Shown: piece after piece, positions 27,047 through 36,733 of the stretch
Position numbering within the stretch: the first letter of the stretch is position 1
Layout of the letters: the number at the start of each line of letters is the position of its first letter
Assembly: GCF_000757725.1 (NCBI RefSeq)
Contig: NZ_JJMU01000028.1
Coordinates: 34,049 to 98,048, forward strand
Source: Sphingobacterium deserti
GTDB lineage: Bacteria > Bacteroidota > Bacteroidia > Sphingobacteriales > Sphingobacteriaceae
Direction: 5' to 3'
DNA: 64,000 nucleotides
Position numbers and translations under genes: made by a program
Notes under the pieces: generated by a model
What the model was told of the DNA's origin: nothing
What the model saw: only the letters and a program-made list of their open reading frames with translations
Databases searched by the model: none

Positions 27047-28429
27047 ATGAATCGAGTTAAAAAAATCACCTGTATAGGCGCAGGCTACGTTGGTGGGCCA
27101 ACGATGTCCGTCATTGCGCAAAAAAATCCTCATGTGGAAGTAACAGTCGTGGATATGAACCAGACGCGTATCGCAGCGTGGAACAACGACGACCTCAGCC
27201 AACTCCCCATCTACGAACCTGGTTTGGATGCGGTTGTGCAGGAAGCCCGGGGGCGCAATCTCTTTTTCTCGACCGATGTAGACAAAGCCATCCAAGAGGC
27301 AGATATGATTTTTATATCGGTCAATACGCCGACAAAAACATACGGAAAAGGTAAAGGACAAGCGGCAGACCTAAAATTTATTGAGCTCTGTGCCCGACAA
27401 ATTGCGGCGGTGGCCAGCACCGATAAAATTGTGGTTGAAAAATCCACATTACCTGTACGCACGGCCGAGGCATTGAAAAGCATTTTAGATAATACTGGAA
27501 ACGGTGTGAATTTCCATATCCTTTCCAATCCCGAGTTTTTAGCCGAAGGTACCGCCGTCGCCGATTTGCATAATCCAGATCGCGTGTTGATCGGTGGAGA
27601 AAACGCCGCGGCGATAGAAGCGTTGGTACAGGTTTACGAAGCGTGGGTGCCTCGCGAAAGAATCATTACCACTAACCTGTGGTCTTCTGAGTTATCCAAA
27701 TTGGTCGCTAACGCTTTCTTGGCTCAACGCGTATCTTCCATTAATTCTATCTCCGAACTTTGTGAAGTCACGGGAGCCAATGTCGACGATGTCTCGCGCG
27801 CTATCGGACAAGATTCTCGTATCGGTTCGAAATTTTTAAAGGCATCTGTCGGTTTCGGGGGATCCTGTTTTCAGAAAGATATCTTAAACTTGGTCTATAT
27901 CGCACGTTCATACAACTTGTACGAGGTCGCCAACTATTGGGAACAGGTAATCTTGTTGAACGACCATCAAAAAACACGGTTTGCGGAGAAGATTATTAAG
28001 ACCATGTACAATACCGTAAATGGGAAAGATATCGCATTTCTCGGTTGGGCATTTAAGAAAGACACCAACGATACCCGTGAATCGGCAGCAATTCATGTAG
28101 CAGATCATTTGCTGGATGAAGAGGCTCATGTTATCGTATACGATCCTAAAGTAACCGCAGAGCAGGTGTATCGTGATCTCGACTATTTAGGTACGCGCTC
28201 GCCAGAAGATAATCGACGCCTTGTCAACGTTGTAAATGACCCTTACGAAGCGCTAGACAACGCACACGCCGTAGCCGTCCTGACGGAGTGGGATGAGTTT
28301 AAAACCTACGATTGGGCGAAGGTTAAGGCAGGTATGAAGCGCCCTTCCTTCGTTTTTGATGGACGGAAATTGCTCGACCGCCAGCAACTCGAGGCGCTGG
28401 GATTTGATTATTACGCTATCGGGGAATAG
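27047..28429 (+). CDS. ugd: UDP-glucose 6-dehydrogenase
   Basis: Oxidises UDP-glucose to UDP-glucuronate with two NAD+, giving a negatively charged donor for the polysaccharide. 460 residues: the long, eukaryote-like form, with NAD motif [36 protein letters not shown], and the catalytic cysteine C274 in [10 protein letters not shown]. The C-terminal domain contains [14 protein letters not shown]. It lies 84 bases after cmk, so it may have its own promoter; no perfect TANNTTTG element was seen. It is the last gene of the locus. Confidence 0.95.
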   Translation: MNRVKKITCIGAGYVGGPTMSVIAQKNPHVEVTVVDMNQTRIAAWNNDDLSQLPIYEPGLDAVVQEARGRNLFFSTDVDKAIQEADMIFISVNTPTKTYGKGKGQAADLKFIELCARQIAAVASTDKIVVEKSTLPVRTAEALKSILDNTGNGVNFHILSNPEFLAEGTAVADLHNPDRVLIGGENAAAIEALVQVYEAWVPRERIITTNLWSSELSKLVANAFLAQRVSSINSISELCEVTGANVDDVSRAIGQDSRIGSKFLKASVGFGGSCFQKDILNLVYIARSYNLYEVANYWEQVILLNDHQKTRFAEKIIKTMYNTVNGKDIAFLGWAFKKDTNDTRESAAIHVADHLLDEEAHVIVYDPKVTAEQVYRDLDYLGTRSPEDNRRLVNVVNDPYEALDNAHAVAVLTEWDEFKTYDWAKVKAGMKRPSFVFDGRKLLDRQQLEALGFDYYAIGE

Positions 28430-28572
28430 CAAGAGCACGAAAAAAGGCAGGTTGACCATTACCGTTGCGCTTAGCCTTTTACCGTTGCCTTCGTAAAGAC
28501 CTGACCAAGGCATCTCCATACTAAGAGATGGATCAGGATCAAAAACCTCCAGCCGCCTTATACATTTTATAT

Positions 28573-28615
28573 GCACACTTTTCAATTGGAAATTTGGCCT
28601 ACTTGAAAAGTGTGC
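28573..28615. repeat. 13-base perfect inverted repeat
   Basis: GCACACTTTTCAA (28573-28585) and TTGAAAAGTGTGC (28603-28615) with a 17-base loop. No T-run follows on either strand, so it is not a standard terminator. It may be a 3' hairpin of the ugd transcript or a protein-binding site. Confidence 0.4.
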
Positions 28616-28767
28616 TTGAAGAAGTTCTTCTGCTAATCTCATCTTATTTCTAAACTTTTAGAGACGTAATCGCTAAGCATTTTACATTATCTTGCTACAG
28701 ATTCCTTATGACGGCAAACCTAAACTTATTGTTAATAATTGCGTATCCTTATTTTAACAATTAGTAG

Positions 28768-28798
28768 TTGTGATTATCTTAAATTTAATTTATATTTG
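28768..28798 (+). promoter_or_regulatory. Bacteroidota-type promoter for the SGNH/beta-helix genes
   Basis: A -33 element TTG at 28768-28770, a 20-base spacer, and a -7 element TATATTTG at 28791-28798 that fits TANNTTTG exactly. Start of transcription is expected at about 28804. Only co-directional genes lie downstream (29071, 31446, 33772). Confidence 0.5.
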
Positions 28799-28801
28799 AT
28801 A

Positions 28802-28822
28802 TTAGAATTTCAAAAATTCTAA
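28802..28822. promoter_or_regulatory. 21-base palindrome over the predicted start site (operator candidate)
   Basis: TTAGAATTT-caa-AAATTCTAA, nine-base perfect arms, beginning three bases after the -7 element. The position is where a repressor would block initiation. No adjacent regulator gene is evident. Confidence 0.4.
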
Positions 28823-29070
28823 ATACCTGCTGTGAAAAGTGTAATGTGCGTGTCGATGAGTCGATATTTAGTTTTAAATGTGTATGTAAAGCATTCTTAA
28901 TAAATTAGTATATATTAATTATTAACAAGTATAATCTTCTTGAAAAATTTCATTTCCTAAAGTCATTTCGACAGTTCTGGAATAGAACGAGGTTTTTAAA
29001 TCTGTATGCAATCATTATGCAATAGCTATTTACTAATAAAAAATAAAACACCTTATTAATAAAAAAAATT

Positions 29071-31269
29071 ATGGCAAAAATTATCTGGTCGGCTACCGAT
29101 CACGAGAAGGACCTGCAAGATTTAACGCTTTTTATGAACGCGCCGGGCAGTGGTTTTTCGGTAGCAAATATTGGCCAAGACGAGGCGAGTAATAACTCCG
29201 CCTTTGAAGGGGATGGTATTTCGCCGTTCGTCGGTGCAGATTCTGCGGAAGAAGCAACAAATCTTTCCCCTGGCCCGGAGGGGCAGCTGTGGAAGGCTGA
29301 AGCATCAGCAGGTTGGTATGCTGTGGATGGCGTGCCTGTCGAAGCAGCTGCTGGACAGCAGTGGGCTTGGGGATGGGCAAGATCAGCTTGGGTATTGTAC
29401 GACATGGATGACGTTGTTGAGGAGCCCGCTGAACCCGCTAATCTAAGCGAATGGAACAACAACGTGATCTATACCTGGGTGAGTACGGGCGATCAATTTG
29501 TAACAAGTGGAGGTAAACTATGGTCTCTCGCAGTCAATCAGACAGCTACAGGAGTAGACGTTCCCGGATCAAGCTCAAAATGGTCACTCCAGATTGACAG
29601 CGCAAGAATTACCAACATCCAGAATAGAAATCCGCAGGAAGCTATCAGTGGAAAAGTTTTTACGGATTATGCGAACGGTTCATGGGCGACGGAGGTCGAT
29701 CTATCATCGGGCGCCCTGACGAATGTATATGCCTCGTCTAGCGGTACTGTTAACGCAACGATCTCTTTTCTAACTGGGCCAGGACGTCAGTATTTGGAAA
29801 TACCAAATGTTACTGCAGGAGAACAATATGTTATTTTCAGTGCGGTACCTGTTACCGTTCCTGTATTTATGTATGCTACGGCGGATAACAAAGTGGCTGT
29901 GGACGCTAAGGGAAATCTCGGTTTAGATACTACCGCGATCGGACTGCTAATAACGGTCCCTGCGGTAGCTAACCTGTCCAAGATTTTTGTCAGCGGAGCC
30001 AACTTAGCTTCAGGAAGCTTTAAGGTACTCCGGATTACGGGTTACAAGGATGGTGTAGAACAGCGCCTGCAGGCGCAGGAAGCGTTGGCGCCTATCATCA
30101 ACAGGGCCAATACCAACATCGTACAGCAGGAAGGCGATATTGCCAACGGAAACTATGCCCTCTTTGTGGGCAGAACATTGCCCGACGGCCTGTTGGATAG
30201 CGATGAAGCTTACCGCACCACAGATTTCTTCCCGGTTATTGTCGGGAACAGGTATGCGGCAACACGTTTTAATAATGCCTATGGTGTTGTTATGGGCGCA
30301 TTTACCAACCATTTTTACGACATCAACAAGAATGCGGTGACCGGTGTGATGGTGCAAAACAGCGTCGTGCCCGCCGGAGCAGCCTATATTAGAATAACAT
30401 TTACTACTGCTACAGCCGCGGCATTTAACGCAGCGGAGTATAGCATGGTTTTAAACGCCGCAAACCAAGCTGTTTATCTAGCATTGGGCGAACGTTTCTT
30501 TGCCAATCTTCGCGATTCTTTAGGAACGGGCACGATTCTGAATCACAGCAATTTCGATCAAGGGTTGCGCAGTAGCTGGTATGGCAAAACATTGATGTAC
30601 ATGGGCGATTCCTGGACGCATCAGTACAGCGCCATAGATGGGGGCAACTTCGCACGAAAAATCCAGAAACGGTTTGGCTTTTCGCAGTTGTACAGATGTG
30701 CGCAAGGCGGGCAGACATTTTGTCAATTACAGCAGATCATTACGTTTTCAGCCACTCACCGATATTTTCCCTTGCCCTCAGAGGCAGCGATAAACGGGGT
30801 AGATTGCACCGTGGTGTTTTTGGGGCAGAACAGCCGTGTAGGACATGCATCCATTCCTGGCTCAGGCGCAGCAATCGGCACGATAGACGATCCGGCATCC
30901 CTAGATCCGTTAACCAGTACCATTTACGGACAGGCCAAATACTACGTGGAATGGCTCCTGACGAAAAACAATAAGATGCGAATTTTTCTTAGCTCGCCCG
31001 GATTTTCGTATGAAAATAACGGTGCCTTTCTACCACGCTTGGGTCAAATATCAGCCGCACTAAAAAATGTTGCTGCTTTTTATAGAATAGGGTATATCCC
31101 GACCTTTGAAGAAGGCTGGGGAGCATTTAACTATGAGTCCTATCTCAGGAAGAAGGCAGCACCCGAAGTTAGTGATTGGCTGCACCCGAGTTATACTAGT
31201 GCAGAAATTAATGGTACAAACGGTAGCGATCGGATTTACGAAATCCATGCGAAATACATTTTCGCATAA
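29071..31269 (+). CDS. Tail-fibre-like protein with C-terminal SGNH hydrolase domain, copy 1
   Basis: 732 residues, no signal peptide or membrane helix. N-terminal segment MAKIIWSATDHEKDLQDLTLFMN is shared with the next gene. A Trp-rich stretch (about 100-185) containing LSEWNNNVIYTWVSTGDQFVTSGGKLW resembles CBM5/12-type binding modules. The middle (about 375-455) has YRTTDFFPVIVGNRYAA and PAGAAYIRITF, similar to jelly-roll modules of phage tail proteins. The C-terminal SGNH/GDSL esterase domain shows block I GDSW (S514), block II G in CAQGG, block III FLGQN and block V DWLH (D702, H705). A carbohydrate esterase acting on surface polysaccharide is the likely activity; delivery without a signal peptide is unexplained. 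Confidence 0.65.
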   Translation: MAKIIWSATDHEKDLQDLTLFMNAPGSGFSVANIGQDEASNNSAFEGDGISPFVGADSAEEATNLSPGPEGQLWKAEASAGWYAVDGVPVEAAAGQQWAWGWARSAWVLYDMDDVVEEPAEPANLSEWNNNVIYTWVSTGDQFVTSGGKLWSLAVNQTATGVDVPGSSSKWSLQIDSARITNIQNRNPQEAISGKVFTDYANGSWATEVDLSSGALTNVYASSSGTVNATISFLTGPGRQYLEIPNVTAGEQYVIFSAVPVTVPVFMYATADNKVAVDAKGNLGLDTTAIGLLITVPAVANLSKIFVSGANLASGSFKVLRITGYKDGVEQRLQAQEALAPIINRANTNIVQQEGDIANGNYALFVGRTLPDGLLDSDEAYRTTDFFPVIVGNRYAATRFNNAYGVVMGAFTNHFYDINKNAVTGVMVQNSVVPAGAAYIRITFTTATAAAFNAAEYSMVLNAANQAVYLALGERFFANLRDSLGTGTILNHSNFDQGLRSSWYGKTLMYMGDSWTHQYSAIDGGNFARKIQKRFGFSQLYRCAQGGQTFCQLQQIITFSATHRYFPLPSEAAINGVDCTVVFLGQNSRVGHASIPGSGAAIGTIDDPASLDPLTSTIYGQAKYYVEWLLTKNNKMRIFLSSPGFSYENNGAFLPRLGQISAALKNVAAFYRIGYIPTFEEGWGAFNYESYLRKKAAPEVSDWLHPSYTSAEINGTNGSDRIYEIHAKYIFA

Positions 31270-31445
31270 TACAGCCCGGTAAAAACAGGATCGCATCTGT
31301 ATATACAGCAAACAATTAAAATGAATCAAAATCCTTTCGCATTGATGGAATGGGATAGGGGCTGAAGCCGCTTATGCTTCATAGTCGGTCGCAGTCAAGC
31401 AAAAGTAATGTGAGCAGAAGGTAGCTACTTTAATTATTAAAAAAT

Positions 31446-33638
31446 ATGATAAAAATTATATGGTCGGATACGGACCACAAGGAGAATTTACAGGATTTGA
31501 CGCTATTTATGAATGAGCCCGCCAACGGTTTTTCAAAAGCTAACGCAGATTATACGAATGCCGATGCGGCATTTGAAAATGACGTCATTTCATCATTTAT
31601 CGGTGGTGAATCTTCGGCGTCGGCGACTAATCTTGCCCCAGGCCCCGATGGGCAACTTTGGAAGGGAGAGGCATCTGCCGGCTGGTACACGGTAAACGGT
31701 ACGCTTGTCGAAGCGGCTGCCGACCGAAACTGGGCTTGGGGATGGGCAAGGACGGCATGGGTGTTGTACGACGTCGGCGATCCCGAAGAGGCGACCGGAG
31801 ATGTCGCTAACCTGAGTGAATGGAACAACGCTGTGACGTATACATGGGTGAGTACAGCTGATCAATTTGTCACAAACGGAGGTAAATTATGGTGTCTGGC
31901 GGTTGGTGAAACCGCAACTGGTGCCGATGTCCCCGGGGTAAGCTTGAAATGGCTGCTGAAGATTGATAGGGAAACAGTTGTCAACATTCAGAATAGAAGT
32001 ACGCAGGAAGCTATTAGTGCGAAGCTTTTCACGGATTTCACCAACGGGTCTTGGGCAACGGAAGTAGACCTTTCATCGGGCGCTGTAACAACCAGCTACG
32101 TATCTTCGAGTGGTAATCCGGGAGCGAGTATCTCGTTTCTGCCAGGACCTGCTAGACAATATTTGGAAATACTAAATGTTACAGCAGGCGAGCAATATGT
32201 TATTTTTAGTGCAGTACCAGCGAATGTTCCTTTGTTTATTTTAGCAACCTCGGATAATAAGGTCGCTGTCAACTCCAGGGAAAACAATGGTGTAGATTCT
32301 TCCGCCATCGGGGTGCTGGTGACTGTCCCTGCCGTTGCTAATGTATCTAAGCTTTTTGTCAGTGGTGCCAATCTCGTTCCTGGTACGTTCAAAGTGCTGC
32401 GAATCACTGGCTTTAAAAACGGTATAGCGCAGCGGTTGCAAGCGCAGGAAGCTTTGCTCCCTATTATCAACAAAGCCAATAAAAATATCGTTCGTGAGGA
32501 AGGTGATATCGCAAACGGTAATTACACGCTGTTTGTGGGTAGATTAACCGCCAACGGTCAATTGGATGGTGATGACGCTTATCGGACGACCGATTTCTTC
32601 CCTGTCATCGTTGGAAACAGATATGCCGCTACGCGCTTCAATAATGCGTATGGTGTGATCATGGGTGCTTTTACCATCCAATTTTACGACACAGATAAGA
32701 ATCCGGTGACTGCCGTGATCCAGCAAAACACTATTGCACCTGCCGGATCAGCCTATATTAGAATAACCTTTACCAAAGCAACGGCGGCTAATTTTAATGC
32801 TACGGAGTACAGCATGGTTTTAAATGCGGCCAACCAAACGGTTTATCTGGCATTGGGCGAACGGTTTTTTGCTAATCTTCGCGACTCCCTAGCTCCAGGA
32901 ATGGTAGTCAACTTAAATAACGTTGATCAAGGGATGCGCAGCAGTTGGCAAGGGAAAACGTTGATGTACATCGGTGATTCCTGGACGCAGCAGTACAGCG
33001 CCATAGACGGGGGTAACTTTGCGCGGAAGATCCAAAAACGGTTTGGCTTTTCCCAACTCTACAGATGCGCGCAGGGCGCGCAATCGTTTTGCCAGTTACA
33101 GCAGATCATCACGTTTTCGGCCACCCACCGCTATTTCCCATTGCCTTCGGAAGCCTCAATCAACAGCGTAGATTGTACCGTGGTATTTTTAGGACAGAAT
33201 AGTCGTGTGGCGCACGCATCAACCCCAGGATCGGGAGCGCCAATAGGTACGATAGACGATCCCGCATCGCTGGATCCATCAACCAGTACCATTTACGGTC
33301 AAGCCAAATACTATGTAGAGTGGCTGCTGTCCAAAAATAACAGGATGAAGATTTTCCTGAGTTCGCCAGGCTTTTCGTACGAAAGTAACGGCGCATTCCT
33401 GCCGCGTCTGGGGCAGATATCAGACGCGCTGAAACATGTCGCCGCATTTTACAGAGTAGGGTATATCCCGACTTTTGAAGAGTGCTGGGGGGCATACAAC
33501 TATCAATCCTATCTCCGGAAAAAGGCTGAACCCGAAGTGAGCGACTGGCTGAATCCAAGCTATACCAGCACAGAAATTAACGGGACGAACGGTAGCGACC
33601 GTATCTATGAAGTGCATGCTAGGCATTTACTTGCTTAG
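31446..33638 (+). CDS. Tail-fibre-like protein with degenerate SGNH domain, copy 2
   Basis: 730 residues, collinear with the protein encoded at 29071 over its whole length, including the shared N-terminus (IIWSDTDHKENLQDLTLFMN) and the Trp-rich module. Block I GDSW (S512) and block III FLGQN are kept, but block V reads DWLNPS, so the catalytic His is Asn (N703, codon AAT at 33552). This predicts loss or change of esterase activity; it may act as a binding protein. 176 bases separate the two copies, with no promoter recognised. A T-rich terminator follows at 33649. Confidence 0.65.
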   Translation: MIKIIWSDTDHKENLQDLTLFMNEPANGFSKANADYTNADAAFENDVISSFIGGESSASATNLAPGPDGQLWKGEASAGWYTVNGTLVEAAADRNWAWGWARTAWVLYDVGDPEEATGDVANLSEWNNAVTYTWVSTADQFVTNGGKLWCLAVGETATGADVPGVSLKWLLKIDRETVVNIQNRSTQEAISAKLFTDFTNGSWATEVDLSSGAVTTSYVSSSGNPGASISFLPGPARQYLEILNVTAGEQYVIFSAVPANVPLFILATSDNKVAVNSRENNGVDSSAIGVLVTVPAVANVSKLFVSGANLVPGTFKVLRITGFKNGIAQRLQAQEALLPIINKANKNIVREEGDIANGNYTLFVGRLTANGQLDGDDAYRTTDFFPVIVGNRYAATRFNNAYGVIMGAFTIQFYDTDKNPVTAVIQQNTIAPAGSAYIRITFTKATAANFNATEYSMVLNAANQTVYLALGERFFANLRDSLAPGMVVNLNNVDQGMRSSWQGKTLMYIGDSWTQQYSAIDGGNFARKIQKRFGFSQLYRCAQGAQSFCQLQQIITFSATHRYFPLPSEASINSVDCTVVFLGQNSRVAHASTPGSGAPIGTIDDPASLDPSTSTIYGQAKYYVEWLLSKNNRMKIFLSSPGFSYESNGAFLPRLGQISDALKHVAAFYRVGYIPTFEECWGAYNYQSYLRKKAEPEVSDWLNPSYTSTEINGTNGSDRIYEVHARHLLA

Positions 33639-33648
33639 GCTATTAATG

Positions 33649-33682
33649 AAAAATGTGATCTTCCGGTAAGGTCACATTTTTT
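33649..33682 (+). terminator. Rho-independent terminator
   Basis: Arms AAAAATGTGA (33649-33658) and TCACATTTTT (33672-33681) with T-run to 33682, located 11 bases after the stop of the second SGNH gene. It would end or attenuate the transcript ahead of the beta-helix gene. Confidence 0.65.
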
Positions 33683-33771
33683 GATTAATAACGGTGCGGA
33701 ATGAACCGTACCTTGAAATTTGTATCTCATTTAGGGAATAAGCATATAAAATCATATAAAAATAAAACAGG

Positions 33772-36360
33772 ATGATGGTTGACAAAAAACAGAAGGCCGC
33801 TGGGAAAGCGGCCGACAGTATACGCTTTGATCTCGTAGACATTAATCCAGATAGTATCACCAAAGTTGTATACGTTTCTAATGCTAGCCCGGTAGCTAGC
33901 GATGCTAATAATGGCCTTACTGCTGGAACGCCCGTATTGACCCTTGCCAAAGCAAGTTCATTACTTGCTGAAGGAGATACACTTTTAATCGAACGCGGCT
34001 CCGTGTTTCGGTATGAAGATGTGACGATAGGGGAAGGATTGAGTTTTCTTCACGTCGATGTATACGGAAGCGGCCCCCAGCCACAGATGCGGAATTTGCA
34101 TATTGTGCCAACCGCAAGCCTAACAAAGGTAGCTGGATATAACCATATCTATCGGGTTCGCCATTACTACACGGCGGGCACGCCAGCCCGATCTATTCCG
34201 CGGGCTTTTGCTAATGGCAAGCGGCTGGGTGCCACATGGGCGACAAATGCATTATCACAAGCACAAGCGTTGGCCTATCTGGAGGCTAATCCAGATAACG
34301 CACATTGGTTCGGCTATGTAGACGCTTATGCAGACGGATATCCTGCCGGTAATTATTTTATGTACGTATCCCTTTCGCAAGCACCTTCAAATTATACCAT
34401 AGAAATCACCAACGCAGATAGCCAAGTGCTGTGGACAGATGTTGATCTTATCGATATTCGAAATATCGATTGGGTGGCGCCCATGTCTAGAGATGGCTTG
34501 AATTTTAGAGAAACACGCGGGTACTTCGAAAATATTCGGTCGCATGATTTCTATCACCACGGCATGCTCTTTCGCTCGGGATATTTTTATAGGTGTGAGA
34601 CACGCACTGAGGAGGGAACAGGGATTTTTTTCCATTATCTTACTTTTGATGCGTCCGAAAACGATCTTATCTGTGAAGAATGCAGGGCAATATCCACGTT
34701 GGGGACCGGCAATGGCTTTGACGGGCATATGGATGATGATCCAGCGAATCCCTACCCTTACGTCGCTGCTCGTTTTATAAATTGCTACGCGGAAGGCCTG
34801 CTCAGTGCAGGTTATTTCTGTAACAACGCCGAGTATACCTACGTGGAAAATCTGTTGGTGAAGGATATTAATGGATTTAGTGTATTGCGAAGCGGGGAGA
34901 TGAAAGGCGTTCGCGGAAACGTTTTAATGAATACGGAGTCTGGAAGCTTGGCGCTATTTACAGGCGGCGACAGTTCGACGTTTTTTCTTGTCGACGACAT
35001 GAAAATCACGGGCACATCCATCGCTGATGCTATCCCTTTATTTAATCGAGCTACAGGGACGGCATACGGTGATATTCTAATTCAAAATTCAGAGTTTGTG
35101 TTGCAAAAACTCGGTTTGCAATCGGGGGTAGGTATTTCACTGATCTATATACAGGTTCCTATAAGCTCCTTAACAATTTCCAACACAATCATTGCGATTG
35201 ACAGTTTCACCAGCTCAAACTTAACCAGCGGAAACTATTCATCTTGGCTAACATTCGAAAATTGTTACTTGATCGGCTATCAAAATACGGCAAATAGTCC
35301 AATAGGAAACAGCGTGCTGATTAAGTCCTTCGTCGATGTTTATAAATCATTTCAGGTGGGTGATTATTATGCAAACCGGCTGTATAATAAAAATGTCGCT
35401 ACCCTGCGTATTTACAAAGGCGGGGATTTTTATGCTCGCAGTGCTTTTGTGATGTGCAACCCAACACTGGACAGTAATGTAGAGGTAAGGCTACTGACAA
35501 ACGTTGATAAGGTTCAGGGCAACTACATCCCGGCGGCGCAAGTTCCGAAACATGTCACAAATTCCTTTGTGAATGTACTTTCGTGGATAGATGCGGATAA
35601 GAAGACATTTCGGTACAACAATTTCTCATTTGCTTCTGAAGATGTGTTAAATGACTTGATCCAAAGCTTTTGGCGCGTGCCTTTTAATATGACGGCAGTG
35701 GTACTTGTCGGAGACAATGGTGCCTTGTACCGATTTAATGTCGCCAACGGCGAGTATATCAAAATGGAGACCGGTCGAACCGCAGATTTTACAACGGTAT
35801 CCGTTTTCAATAAGACAAATGCTGATTTTCATTTGTTGATCGGAACAAGCGCTGGTAATATTGTGAGAGGTGTTCGATCAGCATCTGGACTTCCTTTAAA
35901 TTTCACCGACATCGTTCTAGCAGGTGTGAATAGTGTCAACAAAATAAGGCATATAAGCCTGGCCGAATCAACGGGCTACATCAGTATCTTAGCCATCTGT
36001 AGCAATTACAACCTCATGCGATCTTCAGATGCCGGATTGACCTGGTCGTCCGTGTTGCTGCCACGTTACGCAAACAGCCTGCGTCCAAGTCTAATCGCGA
36101 TGGAATATAATCGAAACACCGGCGAGGTTATGATACTGCTTGATGTGGAAACCTATGAGCCGAATGCGCTGTATAGTCCTGATGGGGGAATAACTTGGAG
36201 CTTAAGACGCATCGATACCACTTTTAAGCCTACCCAGATCGCATGGAATGAATTTCATACGTTCGCACCGTCTCGCTCAGGCTGGTACGTGGGTTCTGAT
36301 CTAAATTCCTTTGCCTACAGTTACGATGGAATGGTTTGGAAACAATATAGTTTTCAGTAA
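33772..36360 (+). CDS. Right-handed beta-helix protein with C-terminal Asp-box repeats
   Basis: 862 residues, starting MMVDKKQKAAG, with no signal peptide. From about residue 30 the pattern VVYVSNASPVASDANNGLTAG followed by TLAKASSLLAEGDTLLIERG is the classic entry of pectate-lyase-like right-handed beta helices. The middle (about 220-600) has helix coils with Asn/Ser ladders and conserved FENIRSHDFYHHG. The C-terminal 230 residues carry Asp-box-like motifs SSDAGLTW and SPDGGITW and a degenerate YSYDGMVW, suggesting a small beta-propeller. Tailspike depolymerases share this build. Co-directional with the two SGNH genes and followed by its own terminator. Substrate unknown. Confidence 0.65.
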   Translation: MMVDKKQKAAGKAADSIRFDLVDINPDSITKVVYVSNASPVASDANNGLTAGTPVLTLAKASSLLAEGDTLLIERGSVFRYEDVTIGEGLSFLHVDVYGSGPQPQMRNLHIVPTASLTKVAGYNHIYRVRHYYTAGTPARSIPRAFANGKRLGATWATNALSQAQALAYLEANPDNAHWFGYVDAYADGYPAGNYFMYVSLSQAPSNYTIEITNADSQVLWTDVDLIDIRNIDWVAPMSRDGLNFRETRGYFENIRSHDFYHHGMLFRSGYFYRCETRTEEGTGIFFHYLTFDASENDLICEECRAISTLGTGNGFDGHMDDDPANPYPYVAARFINCYAEGLLSAGYFCNNAEYTYVENLLVKDINGFSVLRSGEMKGVRGNVLMNTESGSLALFTGGDSSTFFLVDDMKITGTSIADAIPLFNRATGTAYGDILIQNSEFVLQKLGLQSGVGISLIYIQVPISSLTISNTIIAIDSFTSSNLTSGNYSSWLTFENCYLIGYQNTANSPIGNSVLIKSFVDVYKSFQVGDYYANRLYNKNVATLRIYKGGDFYARSAFVMCNPTLDSNVEVRLLTNVDKVQGNYIPAAQVPKHVTNSFVNVLSWIDADKKTFRYNNFSFASEDVLNDLIQSFWRVPFNMTAVVLVGDNGALYRFNVANGEYIKMETGRTADFTTVSVFNKTNADFHLLIGTSAGNIVRGVRSASGLPLNFTDIVLAGVNSVNKIRHISLAESTGYISILAICSNYNLMRSSDAGLTWSSVLLPRYANSLRPSLIAMEYNRNTGEVMILLDVETYEPNALYSPDGGITWSLRRIDTTFKPTQIAWNEFHTFAPSRSGWYVGSDLNSFAYSYDGMVWKQYSFQ

Positions 36361-36373
36361 AGTTTGTTAAATC

Positions 36374-36406
36374 AAGGCTCTCCTCGATACGCGGGAGAGC
36401 CTTTTT
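36374..36406 (+). terminator. Rho-independent terminator after the beta-helix gene
   Basis: Stem AAGGCTCTCC (36374-36383) with GGAGAGCCTT (36394-36403), ten-base loop, T-run to 36406. It lies 14 bases beyond the stop codon and marks the end of the SGNH/beta-helix unit. Confidence 0.85.
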
Positions 36407-36484
36407 ATAAAATATCCCGCTCCCCATTGCGGGTTTATTCCTTCACGAAAAACAGGCGTTGAGCTGCCGTCTGCAAATAAACGG

Positions 36485-36733
36485 TTACAAGTACCGGCTT
36501 CCGATGATTTGCAGTTTTTTGTAAAGCTCCGTTTCACCACTTTTCATGCTAGAGATGTTCGGCGGACTTACTTTGTAGCTATTTCCATCTTTCGCGATTT
36601 GAAATATCTCCTTAAAGCCTTTGTAGCCTGTTACAGTAACAGAGATGCTATTCTCATTTTGATCTATTTGCGCAGAATACCAGTGTTGTGAACCGTCTGA
36701 TCCGGCTAAGCTTAATTGAACTATCTCTTTCAT
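36485..36733 (-). CDS. Small conserved-looking protein of unknown function
   Basis: 82 residues, cytosolic, no recognised family: MKEIVQLSLAGSDGSQHWYS, then alternating beta-like stretches (NSISVTVTGYKGFKEIF, NSYKVSP) and a C-terminal KKLQIIG. The regular pattern of hydrophobic residues suggests a small beta-sheet fold rather than random ORF. A -7 element TACTTTTG lies at 36769-36762 on this strand, about 30 bases upstream of the ATG, with TTG at 36796-36794 (24-base spacer, slightly long). Convergent with the beta-helix gene. Confidence 0.55.
   Translation of the reverse strand: MKEIVQLSLAGSDGSQHWYSAQIDQNENSISVTVTGYKGFKEIFQIAKDGNSYKVSPPNISSMKSGETELYKKLQIIGSRYL

Larger units (their letters stand above)
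28430..29070. other. AT-rich intergenic region
   Basis: 641 bases without a convincing gene. It holds a weak AAAAGGC...GCCTTTT hairpin just after ugd (28442-28480), a 13-base inverted repeat (28573-28615), a promoter (28768-28798) with a palindrome at the predicted start site (28802-28822), and then a long untranslated leader of about 265 bases to the gene at 29071. The leader shows no further strong structure by eye. Confidence 0.6.

Noticed and set aside
29071..36360. Prophage remnant
   Set aside because: Tail-like domains are present, but no integrase, capsid, terminase, portal, attachment site or lysis gene was found; kept as a finding instead.
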